DNA of 64,000 nucleotides from Flavobacteriaceae bacterium (GTDB lineage: Bacteria; Bacteroidota; Bacteroidia; Flavobacteriales; Flavobacteriaceae): NCBI GenBank assembly GCA_018608765.1, contig JABAYY010000086.1, forward strand, positions 1-64,000, in the 5' to 3' direction. A program made the translations under genes and the position numbers. The notes under the pieces are model-generated. The model made no database searches, was not told where the DNA came from, and was given only the letters and a program-made list of their open reading frames with translations. This document shows positions 40,223 to 50,520 of this stretch, piece by piece (within the stretch, counting starts at the first letter, position 1; each line of letters opens with the position of its first letter).

Positions 40223-40256
40223 AAAGCGGGATTTCTGTAGCGGAAATCCCGCTTTA
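40223..40256 (+). terminator. Terminator hairpin
   Basis: AAAGCGGGATTTC-TGTAGC-GGAAATCCCGCTTT. Confidence 0.8.
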
Positions 40257-40273
40257 GTTTATACTTTTGCAGT

Positions 40274-41485
40274 GTGAATAATTATAACGTATTAATTGTA
40301 GGTGGAGGTGCAGCAGGTTTTTTTGCAGCGATCAATACAGCGATTCAAAACCCGAGTCTTAACATTGCTATTTTAGAGCGTGGCTCTCATGTGCTTTCTA
40401 AAGTTAAAATTTCTGGAGGTGGCCGCTGTAATGTAACTCATGCCGAATTTATCCCCAACGAACTGGTCTTAAATTACCCTCGTGGCGAGAAAGAATTGAG
40501 AGGTCCCTTTCATAACTATATGACAGGCGATACCATGCAATGGTTTGAAGACCGTGGGGTACCCTTAAAAATTGAAGATGATGGCCGTGTTTTTCCTGTT
40601 TCAAATTCGTCACAAACCATCATAGATTGCTTTTTAGAAGAAATCAAAACGCATCAAATCGACGTATTATTAAATCATTCTGTTCAAGGGATTGATCATA
40701 GTAATGATGAGTGGAGTTTAGATACGACCAAAGGCGTTTTTAGAGCGCCAAAATTATTAATTGCCACAGGAAGCAATCCTAAAATCTGGAAACTATTAGA
40801 ATCACTTGGTCATACAGTAATTTCTCCTGTACCTTCTTTGTTTACGTTTAATATTAAAGATTCTCGTCTGAAAACAATACCTGGAGTTGTCGCTCCAGAT
40901 GTTCATATTTCTGTGGTCAATAGCAATTTGGAATCTGAAGGTCCTTTGCTCGTAACACATACAGGGCTTAGTGCGCCTTCCATTTTGAAACTATCCGCTT
41001 ATGGTGCTTTGGAGTTGGCAGAAAAACACTATAAATTTCAAATTAAAGTTAATTTTATCAAACATGATTTTTTAGAATGTTTAGAACAGTTGTTGGAATT
41101 CAAATCGCAGTTTCCAAAAAAAACAATTTTAAAATCGTCTCAATTTGATCTTCCAAAACGCTTGTGGGAACAATTGGTAATTGCTTCAAATCTAGCGAGC
41201 GATCTTCGATGGGCTGAAATTAACAAACAACAATTACAAGAACTCTCCTGTCAACTAACAGAAGCAGTATTCAATGTTGATGGCAAAAGCACATTTAAAG
41301 AAGAATTTGTCACCGCAGGGGGTGTAGAATTGAAAGGGGTCAATTTTAAAACCTTTGAGAGCAAACAGTTTAAAAATTTATTTTTTGCTGGAGAAGTTTT
41401 AAATATTGACGCAGTAACTGGTGGCTTCAATTTCCAAAATGCCTGGACTAGTGCGTTTATTGCGTCACAACAGTTATGTAAATAA
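40274..41485 (+). CDS. NAD(P)/FAD-dependent oxidoreductase (HI0933/BaiN family)
   Basis: VLIVGGGAAGFFAAINTA; KVKISGGGRCNVTHAE; GTG start. Confidence 0.92.
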   Translation: MNNYNVLIVGGGAAGFFAAINTAIQNPSLNIAILERGSHVLSKVKISGGGRCNVTHAEFIPNELVLNYPRGEKELRGPFHNYMTGDTMQWFEDRGVPLKIEDDGRVFPVSNSSQTIIDCFLEEIKTHQIDVLLNHSVQGIDHSNDEWSLDTTKGVFRAPKLLIATGSNPKIWKLLESLGHTVISPVPSLFTFNIKDSRLKTIPGVVAPDVHISVVNSNLESEGPLLVTHTGLSAPSILKLSAYGALELAEKHYKFQIKVNFIKHDFLECLEQLLEFKSQFPKKTILKSSQFDLPKRLWEQLVIASNLASDLRWAEINKQQLQELSCQLTEAVFNVDGKSTFKEEFVTAGGVELKGVNFKTFESKQFKNLFFAGEVLNIDAVTGGFNFQNAWTSAFIASQQLCK

Positions 41486-41532
41486 CAAATAAATAAAGGG
41501 AAGTTAGTATCTTTGTCCTTCATGCCAATTTT

Positions 41533-42615
41533 ATGATTGTAAACGAATTCATTCCAAAACCATATCAACATCTTTTAGATCGCGGAATTGCTGCCTATAG
41601 CGCCCCGAGTAATATTGCTTTGGTGAAATACTGGGGAAAAAAAGCACATCAAATCCCTGCCAATCCATCTATCAGTTTCACTTTAAATAACTGTAAAACG
41701 ACAACCGTTCTTAAGTATGAAAAAAAGACGTCCGAAGGATTTTCATTTGATGTATTTTTAGAAGGCGTTATACAAGAAGATTTCAAGCCAAAAATCGAAC
41801 AGTTTTTCAGTCGAATAGAAATATATCTTCCTTTTCTAAGTGCGTATCATTTTGTGATTGAAACTTCAAATACTTTCCCACACAGTTCAGGGATTGCATC
41901 TTCAGCTTCAGGAATGAGTGCTTTGGCATTGTGTTTAATGCAGATAGAACAACAGTTAAATCCAACTATTTCAAAAGAATTTTTCAATAAAAAAGCATCC
42001 TTCTTAGCACGTTTAGGATCTGGAAGTGCCTGTCGAAGTATAGAAGGCAATTTGATTGTATGGGGCGCTCATGCAAACATTAAAGGAAGTTCAGATTTAG
42101 TAGGGGTAAAATACCCATATGAGGTCCACCAGAACTTTAAAAATTACCACGATACAATTCTTTTAGTCGATAAAGGCGAGAAGCAAGTGAGCAGTACTGT
42201 AGGGCATAATTTAATGCACAACCATCCATTTGCTGAACAACGCTTTGAACAAGCACATTCCAATATGGATGCCTTAATTTTAGTTTTAAAATCAGGAGAT
42301 TTAAATACATTCATTAGCATCGTAGAGCGGGAAGCACTCACGCTTCATGCCATGATGATGAGCAGTGATCCGTATTTTATATTAATGAAACCCAACACCC
42401 TCCAAATCATAAATAAACTATGGGAATTCAGAGCAAAAACAGGACTCCATATTTGTTTTACACTGGATGCTGGTGCCAATGTTCATGTGTTGTTCCCTGA
42501 ATCTGAAGCCAAACAAATTCAAGAATTTATAAAAACTGAGTTGGCAGTACATTGTCAAAATGGACATTTTATTGAAGACATGTTGGGTCAAGGTGCACAA
42601 CCAATAAAAATTTAA
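41533..42615 (+). CDS. mvaD: Diphosphomevalonate decarboxylase
   Basis: YSAPSNIALVKYWGKK; FPHSSGIASSASGMSALALCL; LGSGSACRSIEGNLIVW. Confidence 0.95.
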   Translation: MIVNEFIPKPYQHLLDRGIAAYSAPSNIALVKYWGKKAHQIPANPSISFTLNNCKTTTVLKYEKKTSEGFSFDVFLEGVIQEDFKPKIEQFFSRIEIYLPFLSAYHFVIETSNTFPHSSGIASSASGMSALALCLMQIEQQLNPTISKEFFNKKASFLARLGSGSACRSIEGNLIVWGAHANIKGSSDLVGVKYPYEVHQNFKNYHDTILLVDKGEKQVSSTVGHNLMHNHPFAEQRFEQAHSNMDALILVLKSGDLNTFISIVEREALTLHAMMMSSDPYFILMKPNTLQIINKLWEFRAKTGLHICFTLDAGANVHVLFPESEAKQIQEFIKTELAVHCQNGHFIEDMLGQGAQPIKI

Positions 42616-42642
42616 TGTATATTTGAAGTCTAAGTTAATCCA

Positions 42643-43572
42643 ATGAAAGGACCACTTTTTTATTCTAAAATCTTACTCTTCGGAGAGTATGGAATCATAA
42701 AAGATTCTAAAGGACTATCTATCCCTTATAATTTTTATAATGGTGCTCTGAAAATGGATAAAAACTCTAGTTTATCAGCGGAAGAGTCGAATCGTAATTT
42801 AAAGAAATTTCTAAAGTACTTATCTAATATAGACACTAATTTGGTGACGTTTGATATAGCTCAATTAGAACAAGACATTAAAGCTGGAATGTATTTTGAT
42901 TCTTCAATACCACAAGGCTATGGGGTAGGAAGTAGTGGTGCATTGGTTGCTGCGTTGTATGATAAATATGCTCAAGATAAAATCACTGTTTTAGAAAATC
43001 TTACCCGTGAAAAATTATTAAAACTCAAAGTTATTTTTTCGGAAATGGAATCTTTTTTCCATGGTAAATCATCTGGTTTAGACCCACTAAATAGTTATCT
43101 AAGCATTCCGATTCTTATAAATTCTAAAGACAATATTGAAGCTACAGGTATTCCTTCTCAAAACACTAATGGCAAAGGAGCCGTCTTTTTACTTGATAGC
43201 GGAATCATAGGAGAAACCGCCCCGATGGTTGGTATTTTTATGGAGAAAATGAAGCAAGAAGGTTTCAGAACAATGCTTAAAAATCAATTCATCAAACATA
43301 CAGATGCTTGTGTTGAAGATTTTTTAAAAGGAGATGTTAATTCCCTTTTCAAAAACACCAAACAATTGTCTAAAGTCGTTTTAAATCACTTTAAGCCCAT
43401 GATTCCGAAGCAATTTCATACAATATGGAAAGCGGGTATTGAATCAAATGCCTATTATCTCAAACTCTGTGGATCTGGAGGAGGAGGGTATATTTTAGGA
43501 TTTACAGAAGACTTTCAAGCAGCTCAAAAAGCACTTATAGGTCATAAACTAGAAGTCGTATATAACTTCTAA
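42643..43572 (+). CDS. GHMP kinase, probable mevalonate kinase
   Basis: KILLFGEYGIIKDSKGLSIPY; PQGYGVGSSGALVAALYD; LKLCGSGGGGYILGF. Confidence 0.88.
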   Translation: MKGPLFYSKILLFGEYGIIKDSKGLSIPYNFYNGALKMDKNSSLSAEESNRNLKKFLKYLSNIDTNLVTFDIAQLEQDIKAGMYFDSSIPQGYGVGSSGALVAALYDKYAQDKITVLENLTREKLLKLKVIFSEMESFFHGKSSGLDPLNSYLSIPILINSKDNIEATGIPSQNTNGKGAVFLLDSGIIGETAPMVGIFMEKMKQEGFRTMLKNQFIKHTDACVEDFLKGDVNSLFKNTKQLSKVVLNHFKPMIPKQFHTIWKAGIESNAYYLKLCGSGGGGYILGFTEDFQAAQKALIGHKLEVVYNF

Positions 43573-43581
43573 ACTTACACT

Positions 43582-44490
43582 ATGTTTACGCCAATTCAAA
43601 AACAGATGATGCTAAAGTTATTTAGCATGTTTGTAGTTGTGAGAGGTTTTAATCTTGCGCTTATTGTGATTGCCCAATATATTACGGCTGTTTTTATTAT
43701 GGCACCCCCCTCTCAATCCCTTTATGAAATTTTGTTCGATCGTCCTCTTTTTGCATTAATTTCCGCAACGGTCGGAGCTATTGCATCAGGGTATATTATC
43801 AATAATTTTTACGACAGCGAAAAAGACAGTATCAATCGTCCTCGTAAATCAACTCTAGAGCAATATGTCAGTCAAAACACAAAGTTAGTTCTCTATTTTA
43901 TAATTAATTTTATTGTTGTATTCATCGCAAGCTATGTATCCTTTCGGTCGGTATTATTCTTTTCAATTTATATTTTCGCAATCTGGTTTTATTCTCACAA
44001 AATCAAAAAAATGCCAATTATTGGAAATTTGATTTCAGCAATTTTAACGATCACCCCTTTTTTTGCAATCTTTTTGTATTATAAGAACTATAGCGGTTTG
44101 ATATTTGTTTTTGGGTTTTATTTGTTTCTTATTCTGTCGATGCGAGAACTCGTAAAAGATCTAGAAAACCTAAAAGGTGATCTTACTTTAGATTATAAAA
44201 CCATCCCCGTTGTTTATGGAGAAAAAATAGCTAAAATTATGATAGCACTTTTAGTGGCGATTAATATTTTAGTGACATTATTTGTAGTAACTACATACGA
44301 TTTGGGCACGATGGATTATTTCTTTTATGGAAGTATGACTTTACTTTCTATAGTTGTTCTTCTTGTGTTTCTAGCCCAGAGTCAACGACAGTATGTGAGA
44401 ATTCACAATCTATTAAAGGTCCTTATTTTATTAGGCGTTTTTAGCATTGTTTTATTAAACCCTACACTTGTTCTGTCAAAGATATTATAA
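43582..44490 (+). CDS. UbiA family prenyltransferase (GGGP geranylgeranyltransferase-like)
   Basis: Multi-TM; NNFYDSEKDSINRPRK and MRELVKDLENLKGDLTLDYKTIPVVYG. Confidence 0.9.
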   Translation: MFTPIQKQMMLKLFSMFVVVRGFNLALIVIAQYITAVFIMAPPSQSLYEILFDRPLFALISATVGAIASGYIINNFYDSEKDSINRPRKSTLEQYVSQNTKLVLYFIINFIVVFIASYVSFRSVLFFSIYIFAIWFYSHKIKKMPIIGNLISAILTITPFFAIFLYYKNYSGLIFVFGFYLFLILSMRELVKDLENLKGDLTLDYKTIPVVYGEKIAKIMIALLVAINILVTLFVVTTYDLGTMDYFFYGSMTLLSIVVLLVFLAQSQRQYVRIHNLLKVLILLGVFSIVLLNPTLVLSKIL

Positions 44491-44545
44491 GTAAAAAAAT
44501 AACACTCATTGCCAATGAATGCGTTACATTTGCAAAAAATTAATC

Positions 44546-45379
44546 ATGGCAAAAGCGAATAAACATTCAGATAAACGTGTAGGAAAGTCGAGACCATCAA
44601 AATTGAAGGCGCCTGAAACTTCATACGCAAAGAAAAAGTCAACGCCTTCAAAGTCAAAGGCGAACTCTAAGTCCGATGAAATTCGTTTAAACAAATACAT
44701 TTCAAATTCTGGGATGTGTTCACGTCGTGAAGCAGATATGCATATCAGTATTGGGAGTGTTATGGTCAACGGAAAAGTTGTTACCGAAATGGGATATAAG
44801 GTCCGTTTGGAAGACGAGGTTCGTTTTGATGGTGCACGTATCAATCCTGAGAAAAAAGCGTATGTCTTATTAAATAAACCCAAAGGTTTTGCAACCACCA
44901 CAAGTGAAGGCAAAGGGAGAACAGTGATGGATTTAGTAGCCAATGCTACAGATGCAAAAATTAGACCTATAGGACGTCTAGGGAGAAACTCTCTCGGACT
45001 GATTCTATTTACTAATGATGAACAAATGCATGCTAAGTTTACAAACTCTAAACATGGAGTGACTCGTTTGTTTCATATGGAATTAGATAAGCCTTTAAAG
45101 TTTGAGCATTTAAAAAGCATTCAAGAAGGCTTTAAATATGAAGGAAAGTTAGTTTCTGTAGAGGCGATTAGTTATATCGAAGGAGTCTCTAAAAACGAAA
45201 TTGGACTTCAAATAAAAAACACGGGCAACACTATTTTAAGACTGATCTTTGATCACTTTAAGTACGAAATTGTTAAAATGGATTGTGTAACTATCGGACC
45301 CCTTTCCAAAAAAGACTTACCAAGAGGACATTGGAAACATCTTACAGAGCAAGAAATAAGCAATTTAATGATGCTTTAA
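44546..45379 (+). CDS. rRNA large-subunit pseudouridine synthase (RsuA/RluB family)
   Basis: IRLNKYISNSGMCSRREADMHISIGSVMVNGKVV S4 domain; GRLGRNSLGLILFTND. Confidence 0.93.
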   Translation: MAKANKHSDKRVGKSRPSKLKAPETSYAKKKSTPSKSKANSKSDEIRLNKYISNSGMCSRREADMHISIGSVMVNGKVVTEMGYKVRLEDEVRFDGARINPEKKAYVLLNKPKGFATTTSEGKGRTVMDLVANATDAKIRPIGRLGRNSLGLILFTNDEQMHAKFTNSKHGVTRLFHMELDKPLKFEHLKSIQEGFKYEGKLVSVEAISYIEGVSKNEIGLQIKNTGNTILRLIFDHFKYEIVKMDCVTIGPLSKKDLPRGHWKHLTEQEISNLMML

Positions 45380-46711
45380 TTTTCTTAGCATTCTTTGATT
45401 CCATAACTCCCATGCTAAAACACCCAAAACAGGAAGGTATTCTAAACATAGAATAACCCCTTTTTCTTCCACACTAAATTGATGGTAAGCAAAATAGCTT
45501 AAAATCAAGGTGTAACTCCAAACCTTAGCAAACTTAAAGGGTGTGAAAATAGAGAGTAACAACAGGCTAATGATATACCATGGGTGCACCGTTGTAGATA
45601 TTAAATAATAGCCTGTAAACACCCATAAAACAGTGGTAATAAGTGCTGTTGTTTTAGTTTTATTTTGCAGCAATTGGTAGATTATTTGCAGACCTATAAA
45701 ACTCACAACGATGACACCCATGCTGTGAATTAGTTCAAAATTTAAGATTGTTTCTACCCCCCAGTTTAAAAGGTAATAAAAACTTGCATTAAACTCAAAC
45801 TTAGAAAACCATAGACCAATGGTAGCACTGTAATTTTCAAAAAAGTTATCCTTTAAAAAGGGAGCGAAAAGCAGCATGAAAACAATTCCAACAGTTAAGT
45901 AAAATCGAATGCTTTTTTTCCACCCTAATTTATTTAAAAATAAAGGAAGACTTAGTATAGGCACTAATTTTACAGCAATTGACAATGCCATTGTTAGGGC
46001 CGCTAAATGCCATTTTTGTGTGTGCACATAATACAGTGCCATGACAAAAAAGAATAACATCAACCCCTCAAAATGCAGATTACCCGTCAGTTCAACAATC
46101 ACCAAAGGATTTAATATAAACCAATAGATATTCATTGTGGGCAGTTGTAGTTTTCTGAGTAGTTTTTTACCAAAAAAGAGGATTCCTATGTCTGCGCCAA
46201 TTAATAGGAGTCTCAGTATGACAACCGACCCTAAAATGCTGTGTTTAGAAATTATCGCAGCCAATATAAATGGTAGTTGGTGTAGGGGTGGGTAATTGGA
46301 ATAATGCTCTGCGCTTAACGCTCCCATGCCCTCAAAAAGGGTCTTCATTTGTGGAAACAAATTGGGTTGGGAAATCATTAAATTATCAGGAGTCGTCAAA
46401 TAGGGGTTGAGCCCTGATAAAATTAACCGCCCATCCCATATAAAGCGGTAAAAATCTTGAGACAAATTTGGAATTGCAGCTATAAAAACCAATCGCAAAG
46501 CAAGAGCTAAATACGTTAGATGCTGCTCTTTTATTTTAACTTGCCTCAAGATTAAATAATAACAACCGAAAAGAACACTATATAGCGTGAGAAGCGTGAA
46601 ATGTTCGAAACGTTCTAAATCGTATGCCCAAAGTGCATATAAGACCATGCTAAGACCACCCCAAAGAAATAAGATGTTTTTTGAATTTAATATTGACCTA
46701 TTGAATTCCAC
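45365..46711 (-). CDS. Polytopic membrane glycosyltransferase (mannosyltransferase-like)
   Basis: About 10 TM; IPNLSQDFYRFIWDGRLILSGLNPYLTTPDN. Confidence 0.75.
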   Translation of the reverse strand: MEFNRSILNSKNILFLWGGLSMVLYALWAYDLERFEHFTLLTLYSVLFGCYYLILRQVKIKEQHLTYLALALRLVFIAAIPNLSQDFYRFIWDGRLILSGLNPYLTTPDNLMISQPNLFPQMKTLFEGMGALSAEHYSNYPPLHQLPFILAAIISKHSILGSVVILRLLLIGADIGILFFGKKLLRKLQLPTMNIYWFILNPLVIVELTGNLHFEGLMLFFFVMALYYVHTQKWHLAALTMALSIAVKLVPILSLPLFLNKLGWKKSIRFYLTVGIVFMLLFAPFLKDNFFENYSATIGLWFSKFEFNASFYYLLNWGVETILNFELIHSMGVIVVSFIGLQIIYQLLQNKTKTTALITTVLWVFTGYYLISTTVHPWYIISLLLLSIFTPFKFAKVWSYTLILSYFAYHQFSVEEKGVILCLEYLPVLGVLAWELWNQRMLRKLKHH

Positions 46712-46729
46712 AAGTCAGGGGGTAAGTGA

Positions 46730-48220
46730 TTAAACTTTAGATGAAAGCGATTTGAAAAATACAAATCCAAAACCTAGGAAAAGCATCAGATGAAAAGGAA
46801 ATAATCCAAAATCACCACCTTGATCGCCAACAATAAATGCACTGTACATTCCAAAACCAAAATAGAGCATCAAAATCCCTTCAAATATGACATTTGTAGA
46901 GATATTTTTTTTGAGATACTTATTAGTTTTCCATGTGTCAGTCAGCGCATTGATATTAAATTTTGGAGTTCGCACAAAATCACTACGTTTGCCAAAATGA
47001 CCTTCTAGTACTGCAATTGAATTGTGTAATGAGAACCCCATTGCAATCGAAAAAAATGTAAAAAACAGGATGATATACTGCACAAAATTTTTGAGACTTG
47101 ATCCATGTGATTTTTTGTACATAAACCAATAGCAAATAAAGAAGATAAGTGTGCTAATCACAAAAAAGCTCATCACATAAAAATACATTTTTAAATGTGC
47201 ATATTCATTCTTTATGTAAAGCATCGGGATGCTTAGGATTCCTACAATTAAGACATTCAAAAACATGGTGCTATTTAATAGGTGAAGTAAGCTGTGCAGT
47301 TTTGTTTTTGCAGAAATATTTTTACTTTTTAAGACACGCCACATCATTTTCTGAAAGTTCTCCGCACCACCTTTGTTCCATCTGAACTGTTGAGATCTTG
47401 CAGCACTGATTGCAACAGGTAATTCTGCAGGAGTTTCAACGTTCTCTAAATATTTAAACTTCCAATCTTTTAGTTGCGCTCTGTAACTTAAATCTAGATC
47501 TTCAGTTAAGGTATCACCTTCCCAATTTCCGGCATCAATAATACAAGTTTTACGCCAAACGCCTGCCGTGCCATTAAAGTTGATAAAGTGTCCTTTTGAG
47601 TTCCTTCCTACCTGTTCTAATGTAAAATGAGCATCTAAGGCAAAAGCCTGTATTCTTGTTAAGATTGAATAATTACGATTAATATGTCCCCAACGAGTTT
47701 GTACTACACCAACGGCTTCATCCTTAAAAAAGGGTATTGTACGTTTCAGCCAATCTGTTTGTGGTAAAAAATCGGCATCAAATATGGCAATATATTCCCC
47801 TTTTGCATCGACCAGACCTTCTTTGAGCGCTCCAGCTTTGAACCCCTCACGGTTTGTTCTTTGAATGTGTTGAATGTCAAAGCCTTCTTTTTGTAAAGCT
47901 TCTATTAAAGTAGCGGTAGATTCTACAGACTCATCTGTGGAATCATCAAGCACCTGTATTTCTAATTTATCTTTTGGGTAGTCAATAAGGACGATATTTT
48001 TTAATAAGCGATCCATCACATAAATCTCGTTAAATACTGGAAGTTGTATGGTCACATAAGGAATCTCCTCTGTATTTGAAAAATCAAACTCAGGACTGTT
48101 TTCTTTGTTTTTTTGAGATCCTAGATAATTGAATAACAAATTCAATTGAGCTAAAGCATACATAAATATGAGTATGAGCGCAATAGAGTAAACGCAAATT
48201 ATGATGATTTCTAATAGCAT
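46730..48220 (-). CDS. Processive-type GT2 glycosyltransferase (CESA-like/BcsA-type)
   Basis: VTIQLPVFNEIYVMDRLLKNI; IFDADFLPQ; TEDLDLSYRAQLKDW; QQFRWNKGG; C-terminal TM region. Confidence 0.9.
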   Translation of the reverse strand: MLLEIIIICVYSIALILIFMYALAQLNLLFNYLGSQKNKENSPEFDFSNTEEIPYVTIQLPVFNEIYVMDRLLKNIVLIDYPKDKLEIQVLDDSTDESVESTATLIEALQKEGFDIQHIQRTNREGFKAGALKEGLVDAKGEYIAIFDADFLPQTDWLKRTIPFFKDEAVGVVQTRWGHINRNYSILTRIQAFALDAHFTLEQVGRNSKGHFINFNGTAGVWRKTCIIDAGNWEGDTLTEDLDLSYRAQLKDWKFKYLENVETPAELPVAISAARSQQFRWNKGGAENFQKMMWRVLKSKNISAKTKLHSLLHLLNSTMFLNVLIVGILSIPMLYIKNEYAHLKMYFYVMSFFVISTLIFFICYWFMYKKSHGSSLKNFVQYIILFFTFFSIAMGFSLHNSIAVLEGHFGKRSDFVRTPKFNINALTDTWKTNKYLKKNISTNVIFEGILMLYFGFGMYSAFIVGDQGGDFGLFPFHLMLFLGFGFVFFKSLSSKV

Positions 48221-48930
48221 TATTTGAAACTGTATTTAATTATCCAAGTTAATATCTTAATTCCTGCAAATATACTACCTTTTAACGTACCAGAAACCTT
48301 TGAAACTCCAATTCTATTTCGATACTTTACAGCGATTTCTTCGTATGTGAATTTTTGTTTTAATATTTTTAATTGCATTTCAACCGTCCATCCATAAGTG
48401 GGGTCTTCCATTTGTAAGCGCATCAACGTATCAAACTTAATTGCTCTAAACGGCCCGAGATCTGTAAATTTTGATTTAAAAAACAAGGCCATTAAGCTAG
48501 TTGCAAGCCAATTTCCAAAAATTTGTTGAGGCTGCATCGCTCCTTTTTCTCTAAGCTTTTTAACACGACTTCCAATTACAAAATCAATATTTTTTTCGAT
48601 CATAGGTGCCACAATCTTGGTGAGTTCTTCTGGGTAGTCACTGTAATCTCCATCCAAAAACACGACAATATCTGTATCTTTTTTTTGCTGTTTTATATAT
48701 TCAATTCCTTTTAAACAGGCATTGCCATAACCCGATTTAAGTTCTGTTAGGACGGTTGCACCAGCCTCTTTTGCGTTTTTTGCTGTAGCATCGGTTGAGT
48801 TATTGTTGACCACGATAATTTCATCCACAAAAGGCGGTAAGTCTTTTATCACTTTAGCTATTGAATCTTCTTCATTATAAGCGGGGATAATAACTTTTAT
48901 AATATTTTGATTGCGATTGGGTGTGTTCAA
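48220..48930 (-). CDS. GT2 family glycosyltransferase (DPM-like)
   Basis: VIIPAYNEEDSIAKVIKDLP; VVNNNSTDATAKNAKEAG; FLDGDYSDYPEE. Confidence 0.92.
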   Translation of the reverse strand: MNTPNRNQNIIKVIIPAYNEEDSIAKVIKDLPPFVDEIIVVNNNSTDATAKNAKEAGATVLTELKSGYGNACLKGIEYIKQQKKDTDIVVFLDGDYSDYPEELTKIVAPMIEKNIDFVIGSRVKKLREKGAMQPQQIFGNWLATSLMALFFKSKFTDLGPFRAIKFDTLMRLQMEDPTYGWTVEMQLKILKQKFTYEEIAVKYRNRIGVSKVSGTLKGSIFAGIKILTWIIKYSFK

Positions 48931-48938
48931 AATAGGAT

Positions 48939-50519
48939 CTATTTTTCGTTGAGTTGATCCATTAAATTCATCTCATTACCAAGCAATACAGCACTGCTTC
49001 CAATACGCCCTTCCTCAGGTCCATTTTCTAATTTCAAAACCCCTCTAGGACAAACGGCACTACAAACACCACAACCCACACAGCTCGCACGCACAATATT
49101 TTCACCCTTTTGAGCATAAGCGCGTACATCAATCCCTTGTTCGCAATACGTAGAACAATTGCCGCATGATATACATTGACCACCATTGGTAGTGATTCTA
49201 AATCGTGATTTAAAACGTTGAATCACTCCCATATAAGCGGCTAAGGGACACCCGAATCGGCACCATACTCTATTTCCGAAAATAGGATAAAATCCAGTAC
49301 CAATTACTCCTGCAAATATTGAACCTATTAAAAAGCCATAGATGTCTTGTATAGTTTGTACTTTGATTCCAAATACTTTGTAGGTTTCTGAAAAATAACC
49401 ATACAATGTCAAACTGGTCATGACCAGTGCAAATACAAGCACACCGTGTACGAGCCATCGTTCGACTTTCCAAGAAAACAAGGATTTACTTGATAGTTGG
49501 CGGTAAGGGTCTCCCAAAGTTTCTGCAAGGCCGCCACAGCCACAGACCCAAGAACAATACCAGCGTTTTCCAAAAAAGTAAACCATTACCGGTACTACGA
49601 CCAAAGTCAATAAGACACCCCACACTAAAATAAACAAACCAAATCCACCATTTTCTAGGAGCTCATTTAAGTTCCATCGAAAGAAAAAATCATAATCTAA
49701 TGGAAATGCATTTTTAAAATCATACCATGGTTTTTCAAAGCGTACGAGTATTTCAGGTATTAAAAAAGCAAATACAATTTGAAAAAATAAAACGGAAGTC
49801 GTTCTTAAAACCTGATAGTTGTTATGGCGGTATTTAATATACATCCGAACGGCCATCATGGACATGATGACACAATATAAAAATCCATACAAAAACCACT
49901 GACTGGCGGGATTCCCACTGAGTGATTCACTGATGGGGTCCACGATATAAATCCAGTTGATCATATAACTCGGTCTGAAATATAAGACCAAGTAAAACAG
50001 AATTAAAAACGCAAATACAAACCAGGCGATCCATCCTCTGTTGGTTGCACTGCTTTGATAAATATGGTTGTTTTTAATTCCCGCTGGACCTTTTAGAGGG
50101 ATAGCTGGAAGCATAAATAGAAGTCCCGCTAATATTGCAAGTCCGAAACTTAAAAGGTAGAGAGTGAGTTTATTTTGAACTACAATACCAGTTCCAGATG
50201 ATTTCACTATTTGATAAGCTAAACTGTGTGGTTTGGTCCAAATAACTTTCCCCCATTCTTTGTTTTTTTTATGGTACGCATTGGCGGACTCTACGGCATC
50301 AGCAATTGAATGGGCTAGAAAAAAAGGGGTTGAAAAATCTTTATCAACACTGCTGCTTTTTAAGTTTTTTATAAAAACGTTGCTCGTGATGTTGTTTTGA
50401 GTTATAATCTCCTCAAAATTAGCAGACGTAAGTTTATAGTGCCCCATAAATATCAGGCTCATAAAAAGAGCAAACACTGCTAAAAGGAGGCCTAAGCCAA
50501 GAGTTCTTATGTTGTTCAT
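48939..50519 (-). CDS. Membrane polyferredoxin (4Fe-4S, NapH/NosR-like)
   Basis: WYCSWVCGCGG; RVWCRFGCPLAAYMG; CISCGNCSTYCEQGID and CVGCGVCSAVCPRGV. Confidence 0.9.
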   Translation of the reverse strand: MNNIRTLGLGLLLAVFALFMSLIFMGHYKLTSANFEEIITQNNITSNVFIKNLKSSSVDKDFSTPFFLAHSIADAVESANAYHKKNKEWGKVIWTKPHSLAYQIVKSSGTGIVVQNKLTLYLLSFGLAILAGLLFMLPAIPLKGPAGIKNNHIYQSSATNRGWIAWFVFAFLILFYLVLYFRPSYMINWIYIVDPISESLSGNPASQWFLYGFLYCVIMSMMAVRMYIKYRHNNYQVLRTTSVLFFQIVFAFLIPEILVRFEKPWYDFKNAFPLDYDFFFRWNLNELLENGGFGLFILVWGVLLTLVVVPVMVYFFGKRWYCSWVCGCGGLAETLGDPYRQLSSKSLFSWKVERWLVHGVLVFALVMTSLTLYGYFSETYKVFGIKVQTIQDIYGFLIGSIFAGVIGTGFYPIFGNRVWCRFGCPLAAYMGVIQRFKSRFRITTNGGQCISCGNCSTYCEQGIDVRAYAQKGENIVRASCVGCGVCSAVCPRGVLKLENGPEEGRIGSSAVLLGNEMNLMDQLNEK

Positions 50520-50520
50520 A

